In this document: piece after piece, positions 24,794 to 33,811 of the stretch | How the letters are laid out: each line of letters begins with the position of its first letter | Position numbering within the stretch: position 1 is the first letter of the stretch | Program-made: the position numbers and the translations under genes | The notes under the pieces: generated by a model | What the model was told of the DNA's origin: nothing | Databases searched by the model: none | The model's input: only the letters and a program-made list of their open reading frames with translations | Source of the DNA: an uncultured Oscillospiraceae bacterium | Lineage (GTDB): Bacteria > Bacillota > Clostridia > Oscillospirales > Oscillospiraceae | Assembly (NCBI GenBank): GCA_900757655.1 | Contig: CAAEOT010000003.1 | Span: forward strand, 11,695 to 75,694 | DNA: 64,000 bases | Direction of reading: 5' to 3'

Positions 24794-26122
24794 ATGAAAA
24801 CAAAAAACACGAAAAGCTTCGCCAGCCGCTGGGGCTTTATCCTGGCGTCCGTCGGCTCGGCCGTCGGCATGGCCAACGTCTGGGGCTTCCCGAACAAGCT
24901 GGGCAGCAACGGCGGCGGGGCCTTTCTGCTGATCTACCTGCTGTTTGTGGTCATCTTCAGCACCGTCGGCCTGCCAACGGAGTTCGCCATGGGCCGCCGT
25001 GCCGGCACCGGCACCCTCGGCGCATATAAAGAGGCCTGGGGCACACGCGGCAAGACCGCCGGAAAAGTCGGCGGCCTGCTCGGCTGGCTGCCGCTGGCCG
25101 GGTCGCTGTGCATCGCCATCGGCTACGCCGTCATCGTGACGTACATCCTCAAGGCGCTCGTCGACTCCCTGCTCGGCACGCTCATGACGGGCGATGCCGC
25201 CGTGTGGTTCGCGTCGTTTTCCACGCAGCCGTACTCCGTTATCCCCTATCACATCATCGTCGTGGCCGGCACGCTGCTGACGCTCTTTTTCGGTGCGCAC
25301 AGCATCGAAAAGTCCAACAAGGTCATGATGCCGCTGTTTTTCATCATTTTCGTCGTTCTGGCCGTGCGCGTGGCGCTGCTGCCCGGCTCAGCCGAGGGCT
25401 ACAAGTTCATGTTCACCCCGCGCTGGGAGGCGCTCAAGGACCCGATGATCTGGATCTGGGCTATGGGTCAGGCGTTTTTCTCCCTGTCCGTCACCGGCAG
25501 CGGCATGATCGTCTACGGCGCGTACCTGTCCAAGGACGAGGACGTCGTGGGCGTGGCGCAGCACACTGGCATTTTTGACACCATCGCCGCCGTCGTCGCC
25601 GCGCTCGTCATCATTCCCGCCTGCTTTTCCTATGGGCTGGACGTCGGCGCAGGCCCGAGCCTGCTGTTCGTGACGCTGCCGACCATCCTGCAGGACATCC
25701 CGCTCGGCCGGCTCTTCGCCGTCATTTTGTACGTCGCCATGATCTTTGCCGGCGTCAGCTCGCTGCAGAATATGTTCGAGGCTGTCGCCGAGTCGCTCCT
25801 GCACAAGTTCCCGAAGCTCAGCCGTGCGGCCGTGCTCGGCATCCTGTGCGTACTGTGCCTCGGGTTCGGTCTGCTCATGGAGCCCATCTCCAAGTGGGGC
25901 CCGTGGATGGACCTCGTGTCGATCTACATCATCCCCATCGGCGCGACGCTCGGCGCCGTGTCGTGGTTCTACGTCATGAAAAAGGACGACCTGCTCGCCG
26001 CCGTCAACACCGGCAGCCACCGCCGGCGCGGCGCGCTCTGGTACGGCGTCGGCCGCTATGTCTACGTGCCGCTGGCCGTAATTTTGTGCTGCGTGGCGCT
26101 GTTCATGAACGTGGCGTTCTAA
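24794..26122 (+). CDS. Neurotransmitter:sodium symporter (NSS/SNF family) amino acid transporter
   Basis: 442 residues. The TM1 signature 'SRWGFILASVGSAVGMANVWGFPNK', cited here as VGSAVGMANVWGFP, is the NSS family sodium/substrate site. About 11-12 spans follow. Bacterial members carry small amino acids such as tryptophan, leucine or tyrosine; the substrate cannot be told here. I chose the second ATG (GGGAG, 5 nt) giving MKTKNTKSFA. Independent promoter, probable attenuator upstream, terminator downstream. Lies directly before cassette 3. Confidence 0.9.
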   Translation: MKTKNTKSFASRWGFILASVGSAVGMANVWGFPNKLGSNGGGAFLLIYLLFVVIFSTVGLPTEFAMGRRAGTGTLGAYKEAWGTRGKTAGKVGGLLGWLPLAGSLCIAIGYAVIVTYILKALVDSLLGTLMTGDAAVWFASFSTQPYSVIPYHIIVVAGTLLTLFFGAHSIEKSNKVMMPLFFIIFVVLAVRVALLPGSAEGYKFMFTPRWEALKDPMIWIWAMGQAFFSLSVTGSGMIVYGAYLSKDEDVVGVAQHTGIFDTIAAVVAALVIIPACFSYGLDVGAGPSLLFVTLPTILQDIPLGRLFAVILYVAMIFAGVSSLQNMFEAVAESLLHKFPKLSRAAVLGILCVLCLGFGLLMEPISKWGPWMDLVSIYIIPIGATLGAVSWFYVMKKDDLLAAVNTGSHRRRGALWYGVGRYVYVPLAVILCCVALFMNVAF

Positions 26123-26141
26123 GCGCACTGTTTCGAACAAA

Positions 26142-26182
26142 GCCCCGGGAGGGAGCGCGATGCGTTCCCGCCCGGGGCCTTT
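26142..26182 (+). terminator. Terminator of the NSS transporter gene
   Basis: Stem GCCCCGGG with its complement and an inner GGGA/TCCC pairing, then CCTTTT. The rest of the 26123-26435 gap holds only the cassette 3 promoter. Confidence 0.88.
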
Positions 26183-26335
26183 TGCTGCGCAGAAAGCTGC
26201 ATGCGCCTCAGGTCGCCAGCCAGACCAGCAAGCAGATTATCAACACGTATATTGGAAGCCGCTCCAAAATATTGTATATCCTGCACAACGATCATTAACA
26301 CTTCTTTCGCAATGTGATGAAAAATCACCACACGA

Positions 26336-26365
26336 TTGACGAGCACCATATATTGGAGTTAAAAT
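26336..26365 (+). promoter_or_regulatory. Promoter of cassette 3
   Basis: TTGACG (26336-26341), 18-nt spacer, TAAAAT (26360-26365); leader of about 65 nt. No copy of the TetR operator from cassette 2 is present here. Confidence 0.65.
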
Positions 26366-26435
26366 AATAACATAACAGCCAGCATGGAAAGGACAAAAAC
26401 AGAATAACGTGTAACCAGAATGGGGGAATGCAGCA

Positions 26436-27632
26436 ATGAGAGACCTGAAGCACCTGACCTACTTCGAGGACCTCCTGCAGGAGGCCAACAACGCACTTGT
26501 TGTCCAAGCCCAGGCAGAAGGCAAAAAATGCGTCGCCTTTGTCTGCGAGAACACACCCGAACCCTTGATGAATCTGGACAACACCTTCGGCGTGCGCCTG
26601 CACGCCCCGAACACCGGGTCGATGGACATCGCGACCTATTACATGACGAGCCTCCTGTGCGAGACCAGCCGCTCCCTGCTCGAGCGCGCGGTCGAGGGCG
26701 GCTTCAACTTTGCCGACTGCGTCATCGCGCCCGACGGCTGCACGATGATCAACCGCTGCGTGGAGAACATGGAGCTGCTCAAGACCATGGGCGCCGGCAA
26801 GGACAACTTCTTCCACGAGTACATGGAGATCCCGCTCAAGGCCGACGACAACGGTGTAGACCTGCTTGTGCTCCAGTGCAAAAACCACATCCTCAGGCCC
26901 CTGCACGACGCCTTCGGCACGGACGTGTCCGACGCCGCCATCCGCAAAGCGGTGGCCGAACACAACCGCGTGTGCACGCTCATCCGCGCGCTCGGCGACT
27001 TCCGCAAGGAGGCCCGGCCGCGCATCACGGGTTACGAATTTCACGTGCTGACGCTCGCGACCTACGTCGCGCCGAAATACCTGCTGATCGACAAGCTGGC
27101 CGAGACGCTTGAGGAAGTGCGCAGCCGCGAGCCGGAAGAGAAGGCGTACCGCGCGCGCATCGCGCTCGTCGGCTCCGAGGTGGATGACAGCGAATTTATC
27201 AAGCTCATTGAGGACACCGGCGCCTATGTCTGCGCCGACCGGTTCTGCTTCGGCTCACTGCCGGGGCGCGACCCGATCGTGCTCACGGACGACGAGGACG
27301 CGCTCACGCAGGTCTGCCGCCAGTATGTCTACCGCGGCCAGTGCCCGCGCACGATGAACATGGAAAAGGTCTACGGCCGCAAGCAGTACGTGGCCGACAT
27401 CGCCAGAGAATACCACGCCGACGGCATCCTCTACGAGCAGATCAAGTTCTGCGACCCGTGGGCCTATGAGCGCACGCTCGGCTCGATGATGCTGCGCGAG
27501 GACTACGGCTTCCCGGTGCTGTCCGTGGACCGGCCGTACAACATCCGCTCCTCGATCGGCCAGATGCGCACGCGCGTGCAGGCCTTCATCGAGAGCATGG
27601 AGATCAAAAAAATACAGGGAGGTGTCCGGTAA
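26436..27632 (+). CDS. 2-hydroxyacyl-CoA dehydratase-like protein, subunit A of cassette 3
   Basis: 398 residues from MRDLKHLTYFEDLLQEANNA, nearly identical in its first residues and leader (GGGAATG-CAGCA-ATG) to the cassette 1 protein. Family segments include 'CENTPEPLM', 'ADRFCFGSLPGR', 'GQCPR', 'IKFCDPW' and 'GQMRTRVQAFIESMEIKK'. The cysteines kept in all three paralogues are present; the second cysteine of the other two ('CFGVRLRAP') is threonine here. Its stop overlaps the start of subunit B (TAATG). Confidence 0.85.
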   Translation: MRDLKHLTYFEDLLQEANNALVVQAQAEGKKCVAFVCENTPEPLMNLDNTFGVRLHAPNTGSMDIATYYMTSLLCETSRSLLERAVEGGFNFADCVIAPDGCTMINRCVENMELLKTMGAGKDNFFHEYMEIPLKADDNGVDLLVLQCKNHILRPLHDAFGTDVSDAAIRKAVAEHNRVCTLIRALGDFRKEARPRITGYEFHVLTLATYVAPKYLLIDKLAETLEEVRSREPEEKAYRARIALVGSEVDDSEFIKLIEDTGAYVCADRFCFGSLPGRDPIVLTDDEDALTQVCRQYVYRGQCPRTMNMEKVYGRKQYVADIAREYHADGILYEQIKFCDPWAYERTLGSMMLREDYGFPVLSVDRPYNIRSSIGQMRTRVQAFIESMEIKKIQGGVR

Positions 27633-29209
27633 TGGCGGCGATCCAGGGCAGACAGCGCATCGGCGACAAACAGCTCGGCGTGCTCTTTGACGGCGGCAAG
27701 GTCCGCCGGCGGCGCGAATGGCGCGGCGTGAAGGACACCCTCTATGATTACGGCCGCTGGCTGTACATTCTCTCCATCCTTGCAAAATTCATCGTCAAGC
27801 CGCGCAATATCAAGGCCATGTTCCGCTACCGCTGGATGGCCAACTATCTCGCCGTGCCGCACATGGTCGATAAGTTCACGATGGGCCTGCGCGACGAAGC
27901 GCTGCGCATCGTCCATACGGCCATGGACTTTGTGGTCTACGACGTGGCCAACACCATGGACGACGTCTTCCGCGGCGACCGCCGCACCGGCAACGACGTG
28001 GAATTTTCCAACAAATGCGTCCTCACGGACGAAAACGAGATGACCGCGTTCATGATGGGCTTCCCGAACGTGAAGGCCATCCTGCGCGAGGTGCCGACCA
28101 TGTTCGTGGCAAACCTCCTGACGCAAAACTCCACCACGCACTATCTCGACGTGGCGCAGCAGTTCGGCATCGCGGGCGACGTGTGCCCCATGCCGGAGGC
28201 CGAGGCCGGCATCTCCATCGACGACGACTTCGCCGTGCTCGGTGTCTGTGCCGTGCAGTGCAACACGACGTGCGACGGCTCGCTCATGGGCAACGGCCTC
28301 ATCGCCAAGCGGCTCGAGCGCGAATACGGCATCCCGACGTTCCAGCTCGTCGCGCCCATGCGCCATCAGGAGGACGACGTGCAGGCCTACGCCGCGCAGG
28401 ACATCAAAAACGCCATCGCCTTCGTCGAGGAGCACACGGGCCAGCACTGGGACTGGTCGCACTATTTTGAATGCGCCAAGCGCGTCAATGACACCACGCG
28501 CAACCGCCTCGCCTGGCTGGAGATGAACAGCACGCCATTCCCGCAGTTTGTCGGCGCGCCGTTCTCGCTCTATAACGACACGAACTACATGGGCAACTGC
28601 GGCCGGTCGGAAAAATTCCCGCCCATCGACCGCAAGATCATGCGCTATGCCGAGCGCGGCAGCCGCGCACGGCGCATGATGGCCAAAGAGTACCGCCACC
28701 GCGCCATCGTCTGGGGCGTGCAGCCGCAGTACTGCATCGACATGCTCAACTGGATGGTGCACTGCTGGGGCATCGTGCCGCTGACTGATATGCTCTCGCT
28801 GGTCAACACGCGCATGATCGCCGACACCGACACGCCCGAAAACCGCGAGCAGGCGTTCTACGACATGGCGTGGCTGAACGAAAACATGATCATGCGCAAC
28901 CGCACGCACGGCGGCTACAAGGTGCTCGTCGACGAGCTGTGGGAGTTTTGCGAGACGATGCACGCCGACATGGTCATCATGTGGGAGCACATGTCCTGCA
29001 AGGCGCTCACCGGCATGCACGGCCAGTTCGAGGAGCAGGCCCGTGCGCGCGGCATCCACCTCGTCTGGGTCTGCCACGACCTGTGCGACCCGCGCGTCTA
29101 CACGCGCCAGGCCATCCGCGACCAGCTCAACGCCTATATGCGCACCGTCATGCGTGAGGAGCCGCTCGACCCGTCGATCGAGGTCCTGCCGGACGAAAAC
29201 GCGTGGTGA
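27632..29209 (+). CDS. 2-hydroxyacyl-CoA dehydratase-like protein, subunit B of cassette 3
   Basis: 525 residues. N-terminal 'REWRGVKDTLYDYGRWLYI' as in the other B subunits, and the invariant cysteines in 'GDVC', 'TTCD', 'HCWG' and 'MSCK'. It ends 'VLPDENAW', again with a terminal tryptophan. It is translated in a coupled fashion with subunit A. Nothing in the sequence fixes the substrate; the reverse-strand hydroxy-acid oxidase downstream hints at hydroxy-acid metabolism. Confidence 0.82.
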   Translation: MAAIQGRQRIGDKQLGVLFDGGKVRRRREWRGVKDTLYDYGRWLYILSILAKFIVKPRNIKAMFRYRWMANYLAVPHMVDKFTMGLRDEALRIVHTAMDFVVYDVANTMDDVFRGDRRTGNDVEFSNKCVLTDENEMTAFMMGFPNVKAILREVPTMFVANLLTQNSTTHYLDVAQQFGIAGDVCPMPEAEAGISIDDDFAVLGVCAVQCNTTCDGSLMGNGLIAKRLEREYGIPTFQLVAPMRHQEDDVQAYAAQDIKNAIAFVEEHTGQHWDWSHYFECAKRVNDTTRNRLAWLEMNSTPFPQFVGAPFSLYNDTNYMGNCGRSEKFPPIDRKIMRYAERGSRARRMMAKEYRHRAIVWGVQPQYCIDMLNWMVHCWGIVPLTDMLSLVNTRMIADTDTPENREQAFYDMAWLNENMIMRNRTHGGYKVLVDELWEFCETMHADMVIMWEHMSCKALTGMHGQFEEQARARGIHLVWVCHDLCDPRVYTRQAIRDQLNAYMRTVMREEPLDPSIEVLPDENAW

Positions 29210-29225
29210 GAAAGGAAGGGGAACG

Positions 29226-29390
29226 ATGCAAATACCGAAATTCGCGTGGAAGCTGCTCGGCGTGGGCGCAGGGGCGTTCGCCGTGACGTTTACGATCTAC
29301 TTTTTCAATCTCGACATGAAGCTGCTGTCGGCCTTCGAGCCCATTTTGCTGCGGCACTATGACCGCATCCCGCGCGATCAGCACCTGTGA
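29226..29390 (+). CDS. 54-aa single-pass membrane peptide of cassette 3 (N-L-D-M-K-L motif)
   Basis: Starts MQIPKFAWKLLGVGAG with a hydrophobic helix at about residues 10-27, followed by NLDMKLLSAF and a basic tail with RHYDR, ending DQHL. AAAGGAAGGGG lies upstream, 16 nt after subunit B. Third copy of the peptide seen at 7472 and 22939; closest to the cassette 1 version ('YYYNLDMKLM' against 'YFFNLDMKLL'). Confidence 0.8.
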   Translation: MQIPKFAWKLLGVGAGAFAVTFTIYFFNLDMKLLSAFEPILLRHYDRIPRDQHL

Positions 29391-29400
29391 GTGCAAAAAA

Positions 29401-29432
29401 CAGCTGCGAAGCCTTGGCTTCGCAGCTGTTTT
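29401..29432. terminator. Bidirectional terminator between cassette 3 and the hydroxy-acid oxidase
   Basis: A 13-bp perfect stem, CAGCTGCGAAGCC and complement, 2-nt centre; TTTT follows on the plus strand and a TTTTTT run follows on the minus strand. Confidence 0.9.
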
Positions 29433-29448
29433 GCTTTTTGCTGTGCGC

Positions 29449-30471
29449 TCACCGCAGTTCGCGCACCATGTCGCGCGTGATGTCGCTGAGGCGGCGCGCG
29501 CCGCACATATACATCGCGTCCGTCAGCTCCGCGCGCAGCTTCTCCACATAGGTGACGATGCCCTCCGTGCCGCCGCCGTAGTAGCTGATGAGAAACGGCC
29601 GGCAGATCATCACCGCGTCCGCGCCGAGTGCGAGCGCGCGGAAAATATCCGTGCCCGAACGGATGCCGCCGTCGACGAGGATCTTCACGCGGTCCCCAAC
29701 CGCGTCCGCGATCTCGGGCAGGACATCCGCCGTCGCGGCGCTGCCGGGCAGCACGCGCCCACCGTGGTTCGAGACAACGATCGCCGCCGCACCGGCCTCC
29801 ACGGCCTTTTCCGCGCCGCGCACCGTCATGATGCCCTTGAGGATCATGGGCATCTGCGCATAGTCGCACAGCTCGCGCAGCTCCGCGACCGTCTTGCTGC
29901 CCGCGTCGGGGCTGGCCGCCTTCAGGTGCGGCAGACCGGCTGAGTCGATGACCACGCTCACGGCAAACGGCTGCGCCGCGTTGGCGAGGTCGAGATTTGC
30001 CCGGATGGTGTCCATCGACAGCGGATTGATGACCGGCAGGCCGATGCCGCCGTACTGCTGCGTGAGCGCGCACCCGTGCGGGAACACGCGCGCATCCAGC
30101 CCGTCGCCAAAGCTCGCGGCGATGCCGGTCTGCGCCGCCGCAGCGATGCAGCAGGCGTTGTAGTCGCGGATGTCGTCCTCGGGGTTGAACTGCGCGCGCA
30201 GCGAGCCGATGGGCGCCGCGATCACGGGCAGGGAAAACGTCCGCCCGAGCAGCTCCAGCGATGTGTCCACCGGCGTGTTCGGAGCAATGGTGTCCATGTT
30301 CAGGCACCAGCGCCGCCACGCGCGCCAGTTGTCGTTCGCGCCGTTGCCGTGCGCCTTCGAGCCGGGGCCGGGCATCATGTTGCCGCAGCCGAGACCGTTG
30401 CACTCCGGGCAGACCTTGCAGCGCGGGGCCATGCGCGCCCGTGCGCGCTGCAGTACTTCGTTGTAGTCCAT
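29449..30471 (-). CDS. FMN-dependent alpha-hydroxy-acid oxidising protein with N-terminal cysteine cluster
   Basis: 340 residues from MDYNEVLQRA, after GGAGGAACCCAC. The TIM-barrel of the FMN-dependent alpha-hydroxy-acid dehydrogenase family is visible: 'PVIAAPIGSL', 'MILKGIMTVRGAEKAVEAGA' (catalytic lysine region), 'IVVSNHGGR' (active-site His) and 'ILVDGGIRSGTDIFRALALGA'. Unusually, the N-terminus carries C18, C21, C24 and C29 in 'CKVCPECNGLGC', which could hold a metal or Fe-S cluster. The natural oxidation substrate (lactate, glycolate or another) cannot be assigned. Convergent with cassette 3. Confidence 0.85.
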   Translation of the reverse strand: MDYNEVLQRARARMAPRCKVCPECNGLGCGNMMPGPGSKAHGNGANDNWRAWRRWCLNMDTIAPNTPVDTSLELLGRTFSLPVIAAPIGSLRAQFNPEDDIRDYNACCIAAAAQTGIAASFGDGLDARVFPHGCALTQQYGGIGLPVINPLSMDTIRANLDLANAAQPFAVSVVIDSAGLPHLKAASPDAGSKTVAELRELCDYAQMPMILKGIMTVRGAEKAVEAGAAAIVVSNHGGRVLPGSAATADVLPEIADAVGDRVKILVDGGIRSGTDIFRALALGADAVMICRPFLISYYGGGTEGIVTYVEKLRAELTDAMYMCGARRLSDITRDMVRELR

Positions 30472-30557
30472 GTGGGTTCCTCCGTTTCTGTTTTTGCTTC
30501 TCCCGTCCATCTTAACAGGAAGCACGCCTCTGCGCCAGAAAAAATTTCGCCCGGGGC

Positions 30558-30616
30558 TTGACAAGGCAGAAAAAATCTGTATGATAGAAATCAAGAATCA
30601 TTCTTATTTTCTATCA
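30558..30616 (+). promoter_or_regulatory. Ferritin promoter with a 35-bp palindromic operator
   Basis: TTGACA (30558-30563), 16-nt spacer, TATGAT (30580-30585). A 35-bp palindrome centred on 30599 covers the end of the -10 box and the start site: TGATAGAAA...AAGAAT, one centre base, then the complement, 15 of 17 positions matching. The core AGAAT-c-ATTCT resembles PerR/Fur-class operators. Confidence 0.8.
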
Positions 30617-30628
30617 GGAGGTTTTCCC

Positions 30629-31138
30629 ATGAACGCAGCTGTCGCCCAGCTCATCAACGAGCAGATCAATAAGGAGTTTTACTCGGCCTATCTCTATCTG
30701 GACTTTGCCAACTACTACGCGGCCGCCGGTCTCGACGGCTTTGAAAACTGGTACCGGGTGCAGGCGCAGGAGGAGCGTGACCACGCGCTGCTGTTTTTCC
30801 AGTACCTGCTCAATAACGGCGTCGCCGTCAGCTTCGGCGCCATCGACGCGCCGGACTGGACGCGCGGCGATCACATGACCCCGCTGAAAAAGGCGCTCGA
30901 GCATGAGCAGTATGTCACCTCGCTCATCAACGGCATCTATGCCGCCGCGTATGACGACCGCGACTTCCGCACCATGCAGCTGCTCGACTGGTTCGTCAAG
31001 GAGCAGGGCGAGGAGGAAAAGAACGCCTCCGACCTCATCACGAAGATGGAGCTCTTCGGCGCGGATGCCAAGGGTCTGTATATGCTCAACAGCGAGCTCA
31101 AGGCCCGCGTCTACGCGGCCCCGTCGCTCGTGCTGTAA
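30629..31138 (+). CDS. ftnA: Ferritin
   Basis: 169 residues from MNAAVAQLINEQINKEFYSA (CAGGAGG site). It fits bacterial non-haem ferritin in length. Ferroxidase ligands are visible: E16, E49 and H52 ('QEERDHALLFF'), and a later 'VKEQGEEEKNA' glutamate block. It stores iron in a 24-mer shell in the cytoplasm and guards against oxygen and Fe(II) toxicity. Transcription is likely governed by the palindromic operator directly upstream. Confidence 0.95.
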   Translation: MNAAVAQLINEQINKEFYSAYLYLDFANYYAAAGLDGFENWYRVQAQEERDHALLFFQYLLNNGVAVSFGAIDAPDWTRGDHMTPLKKALEHEQYVTSLINGIYAAAYDDRDFRTMQLLDWFVKEQGEEEKNASDLITKMELFGADAKGLYMLNSELKARVYAAPSLVL

Positions 31139-31154
31139 ACGGAACGATACAGCA

Positions 31155-31190
31155 AAAACCGCCTCTGTCCGGTTGGACAGAGGCGGTTTT
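31155..31190. terminator. Bidirectional terminator between ferritin and the ABC permease
   Basis: A 16-bp perfect stem (AAAACCGCCTCTGTCC and complement, GGTT loop) with T-rich flanks on both strands. Confidence 0.9.
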
Positions 31191-31207
31191 CTGTTTTCAC
31201 GCAGGAA

Positions 31208-32806
31208 TCAAAGCGCGGCGAAGATGCGCGCGCCCTGCTTTTTCACCCAGCGGAGCAGCAGCGCGCTGCCCGCCGCCGTCACAACGGCGAAGATGGCCAG
31301 ATACGCCGCCGCGCTCAGGACCTTTCCGCACAGGAAATACAGTCCGCCGAGCGCAATGGCATAAAACCAGTTGGCAAAGAGCGCGAGCATCACGCAGCCG
31401 CTCTGCTTGATGGGCGTGGTCTCGTTGGTCCACGTCAGGTTCGGCATCTTGAGCCCGAGCGCGAGCGCGGCCAGCGCGCTCAGCAGCGTGTACAGCAGCG
31501 CCACGACCACCAGCAGTACCTTTTCCAGCGCGCCGCCCGGCAGTGTGATGACCATGCACAGCGCACAAAACAGCACCGGCACCCCGGTCAGCACGAGCTG
31601 CACGTCCAGCTTCGCGCGCAGCACCTGCCATGGCACGACCGGCAGCGACTGCGCGAGCCACAGCTGCCTGCCCTCGAGCGACACCGACGGCGCCGCCATG
31701 TCGTTCATCGATGCGAGCAGGCACACCGCCGCGCACATCAGCACCGGCACGACCCCCGCGTTCGCGCCGAACACGTCCTCCAGCAACTGTCCGAGCGCGC
31801 CGCCCTTGATGAGCAGCACGACGCCCGCCACCGGCAGCATCACGATGCCGAGCCCGCAGTTGAGCATATAGTTCGGGCTGGCGGTGAAGCGGCGCAGCTC
31901 CTTGCCGAACAGCGCCCGCTGCGCGCTCTGTGCGCGCACGGCCTTGTGCTCGAAGCGTACCTTCTTCACGCTGCCGGTCGCCGTGGCGATCTTCAGGAAG
32001 CTGCGCGCGATGCCCCACATCGTCAGCGCGAGGAGCAGTGCCTGCGTGACTGTCACGATCAGCATCGCCAGCCAGTCGCCCGCGCCAACGCAGCCGAACA
32101 GGTACAGCAGGTACGCAGAGCCGCGGATCTTCATGCCGTACACGGCGGCGTTTTCCACCAGCAGCGTGATGAGCGCCTGCGCCTTGTAGTACACGAAGTA
32201 ATACGCCGCCAGAAACAGCAGCGACAAAATGACGGTGATGAAGCTCTTGTTTTTCAGCTTCAGGCTGATGCGCGCAACCACCCAGCCGAGCAGGCACGAG
32301 AGCACCATCACGATCACGGACACGAGCAGCACCATCAGCACACCGCCGACGATCGCCCCCGCCGTGACCGGCGCCGTGATCCAGTAGACGATCACACCCG
32401 GCACGATGACGACCGCGGCGTACATCAAGCCCAGCAGATACACGCCCAGCAGGCGCGAGGCCATCACGCAGCGCACCGGGATCGGCATCGACAGCAGCAG
32501 GTCGTTGTCTTTGGACAGATACAGGCTCGAATACGTGCTGAACACACTGCCGAACGTGCCGAGCAGCACCGCGATCAGCCCAATGAGCAGGTAATACAGC
32601 CAGTCCATGCCGGCCTCGACCAAGGGGCCGCACAGGCCCACGGCCATAAGCGCGAACATCCCGCCGAGGAGGCCCACCATCAGCAGTGCATACAGCGCGA
32701 TGTAGGCGATCGTCGCGCCCTTGGAGCGCATTTTGTTCTTTTTCGGGTCGTAGAAATAGTTGCGGAAGATCTCCGCCATCTGTTTTTTCAGCAGCGTTTT
32801 CAGCAT
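31208..32806 (-). CDS. ABC transporter permease
   Basis: 532 residues, starting MLKTLLKKQMAEIFRNYFYD. Hydrophobic, about 12 predicted spans in two groups, with a soluble 'RFEHKAVRAQSAQRALFGKEL' segment midway (cited as RAQSAQRALFGKEL). It belongs to the large 'ABC-2-like' export permeases found in Firmicutes. Its start overlaps the ATPase gene by 7 nt, so they form a coupled pair. Substrate unknown. Confidence 0.85.
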   Translation of the reverse strand: MLKTLLKKQMAEIFRNYFYDPKKNKMRSKGATIAYIALYALLMVGLLGGMFALMAVGLCGPLVEAGMDWLYYLLIGLIAVLLGTFGSVFSTYSSLYLSKDNDLLLSMPIPVRCVMASRLLGVYLLGLMYAAVVIVPGVIVYWITAPVTAGAIVGGVLMVLLVSVIVMVLSCLLGWVVARISLKLKNKSFITVILSLLFLAAYYFVYYKAQALITLLVENAAVYGMKIRGSAYLLYLFGCVGAGDWLAMLIVTVTQALLLALTMWGIARSFLKIATATGSVKKVRFEHKAVRAQSAQRALFGKELRRFTASPNYMLNCGLGIVMLPVAGVVLLIKGGALGQLLEDVFGANAGVVPVLMCAAVCLLASMNDMAAPSVSLEGRQLWLAQSLPVVPWQVLRAKLDVQLVLTGVPVLFCALCMVITLPGGALEKVLLVVVALLYTLLSALAALALGLKMPNLTWTNETTPIKQSGCVMLALFANWFYAIALGGLYFLCGKVLSAAAYLAIFAVVTAAGSALLLRWVKKQGARIFAAL

Positions 32807-33513
32807 GACGCATCCTCCAGCTCCAGGAACACATCCTCGAGACTGTCGTCGCCCTTGACCTCCTCCATCGTGCCGGAGCGGATAAGCTGCCCGCCCTTGA
32901 TGATGGCCACCTTGTCGCAGAGCTTCTCGGCGACCTCGAGCACGTGTGTCGAGAAGAAGATCGCGCCGCCGGCGTCGCACAGCTCGCGCATCATGCCCTT
33001 GAGCCGGTGCGCCGCCTTCGGGTCGAGGCCGACGAACGGCTCATCCATGATGACGAGCTTCGGGTCGTGGATCCACGCCGCGATGATGGCGAGCTTCTGC
33101 TTCATGCCGTGCGAGTACGCGCTGATGGGCTGACCGAGATCGCCCGTGAGCTCAAACGCATCGGCATACGGCTCGATGCGCGCCCAGCGCTCCGCGGCCG
33201 GGATGCCGAAGATGTCGGCAATGAAGTTCAGGTACTGGATGCCGCTCATGAAATCGTACAGATCCGGATTGTCCGGGATGTAGGCAAGCAGCTGCTTGCA
33301 GGCCAGCGGCTCTGTTTTGATCGAGTGACCGCCAATCGTGATCTCGCCCGCGTCGAACTGCAGGATGCCGACGGCCGCCTTGAGCGTCGTCGTCTTGCCG
33401 GCGCCGTTGTGGCCGATAAAGCCGTAGATCTCGCCCGGCGCAATGTGCAGGCTCAGATCATCGACGGCCTTTTTCTCACCATAAGTCTTGGTAAAATGCT
33501 GAATATTGAGCAT
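32800..33513 (-). CDS. ABC transporter ATP-binding protein
   Basis: 237 residues from MLNIQHFTKTYGEKKAVDDL (GGAGGAG site). Walker A 'GHNGAGKTTT' near residue 36, signature 'YSHGMKQKLAI' (a non-canonical LSGGQ), Walker B 'LVIMDEPFVGLD', and the H-loop 'FFSTHVLE'. It energises the downstream permease, which overlaps it. The arrangement is that of multidrug, bacteriocin or lantibiotic exporters; the substrate cannot be inferred. Confidence 0.92.
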   Translation of the reverse strand: MLNIQHFTKTYGEKKAVDDLSLHIAPGEIYGFIGHNGAGKTTTLKAAVGILQFDAGEITIGGHSIKTEPLACKQLLAYIPDNPDLYDFMSGIQYLNFIADIFGIPAAERWARIEPYADAFELTGDLGQPISAYSHGMKQKLAIIAAWIHDPKLVIMDEPFVGLDPKAAHRLKGMMRELCDAGGAIFFSTHVLEVAEKLCDKVAIIKGGQLIRSGTMEEVKGDDSLEDVFLELEDASC

Positions 33514-33738
33514 GGTGTCTCCTCCTGATCGTTGCGCCGGCGCACGCCGGCACTGCTTTCCCATTTTCTCGTGCATTATACCCCCGCGCAATGTGCAGCA
33601 GCAACCGATTTCTCACTTTTTAAGAAATGTGTAAGATTTGCTGGGCGCATCCGTGCGCTGTCCGTGCGCGAATGTTTTTCCTGCGCGGGCAATCATGCAA
33701 AAAAGTTTCTTCGACGCGGACATTTTGCCGCACGGCGC

Positions 33739-33767
33739 TTGTATTTCCCTTTTTCACGCGGTATAGT
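33739..33767 (+). promoter_or_regulatory. Promoter of the threonine dehydratase-ridA operon
   Basis: TTGTAT (33739-33744), 17-nt spacer, TATAGT (33762-33767). Confidence 0.65.
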
Positions 33768-33811
33768 AGACGCAGGAAAACCCAAACAGAAATCTAATGG
33801 GGGTGTTTGCT

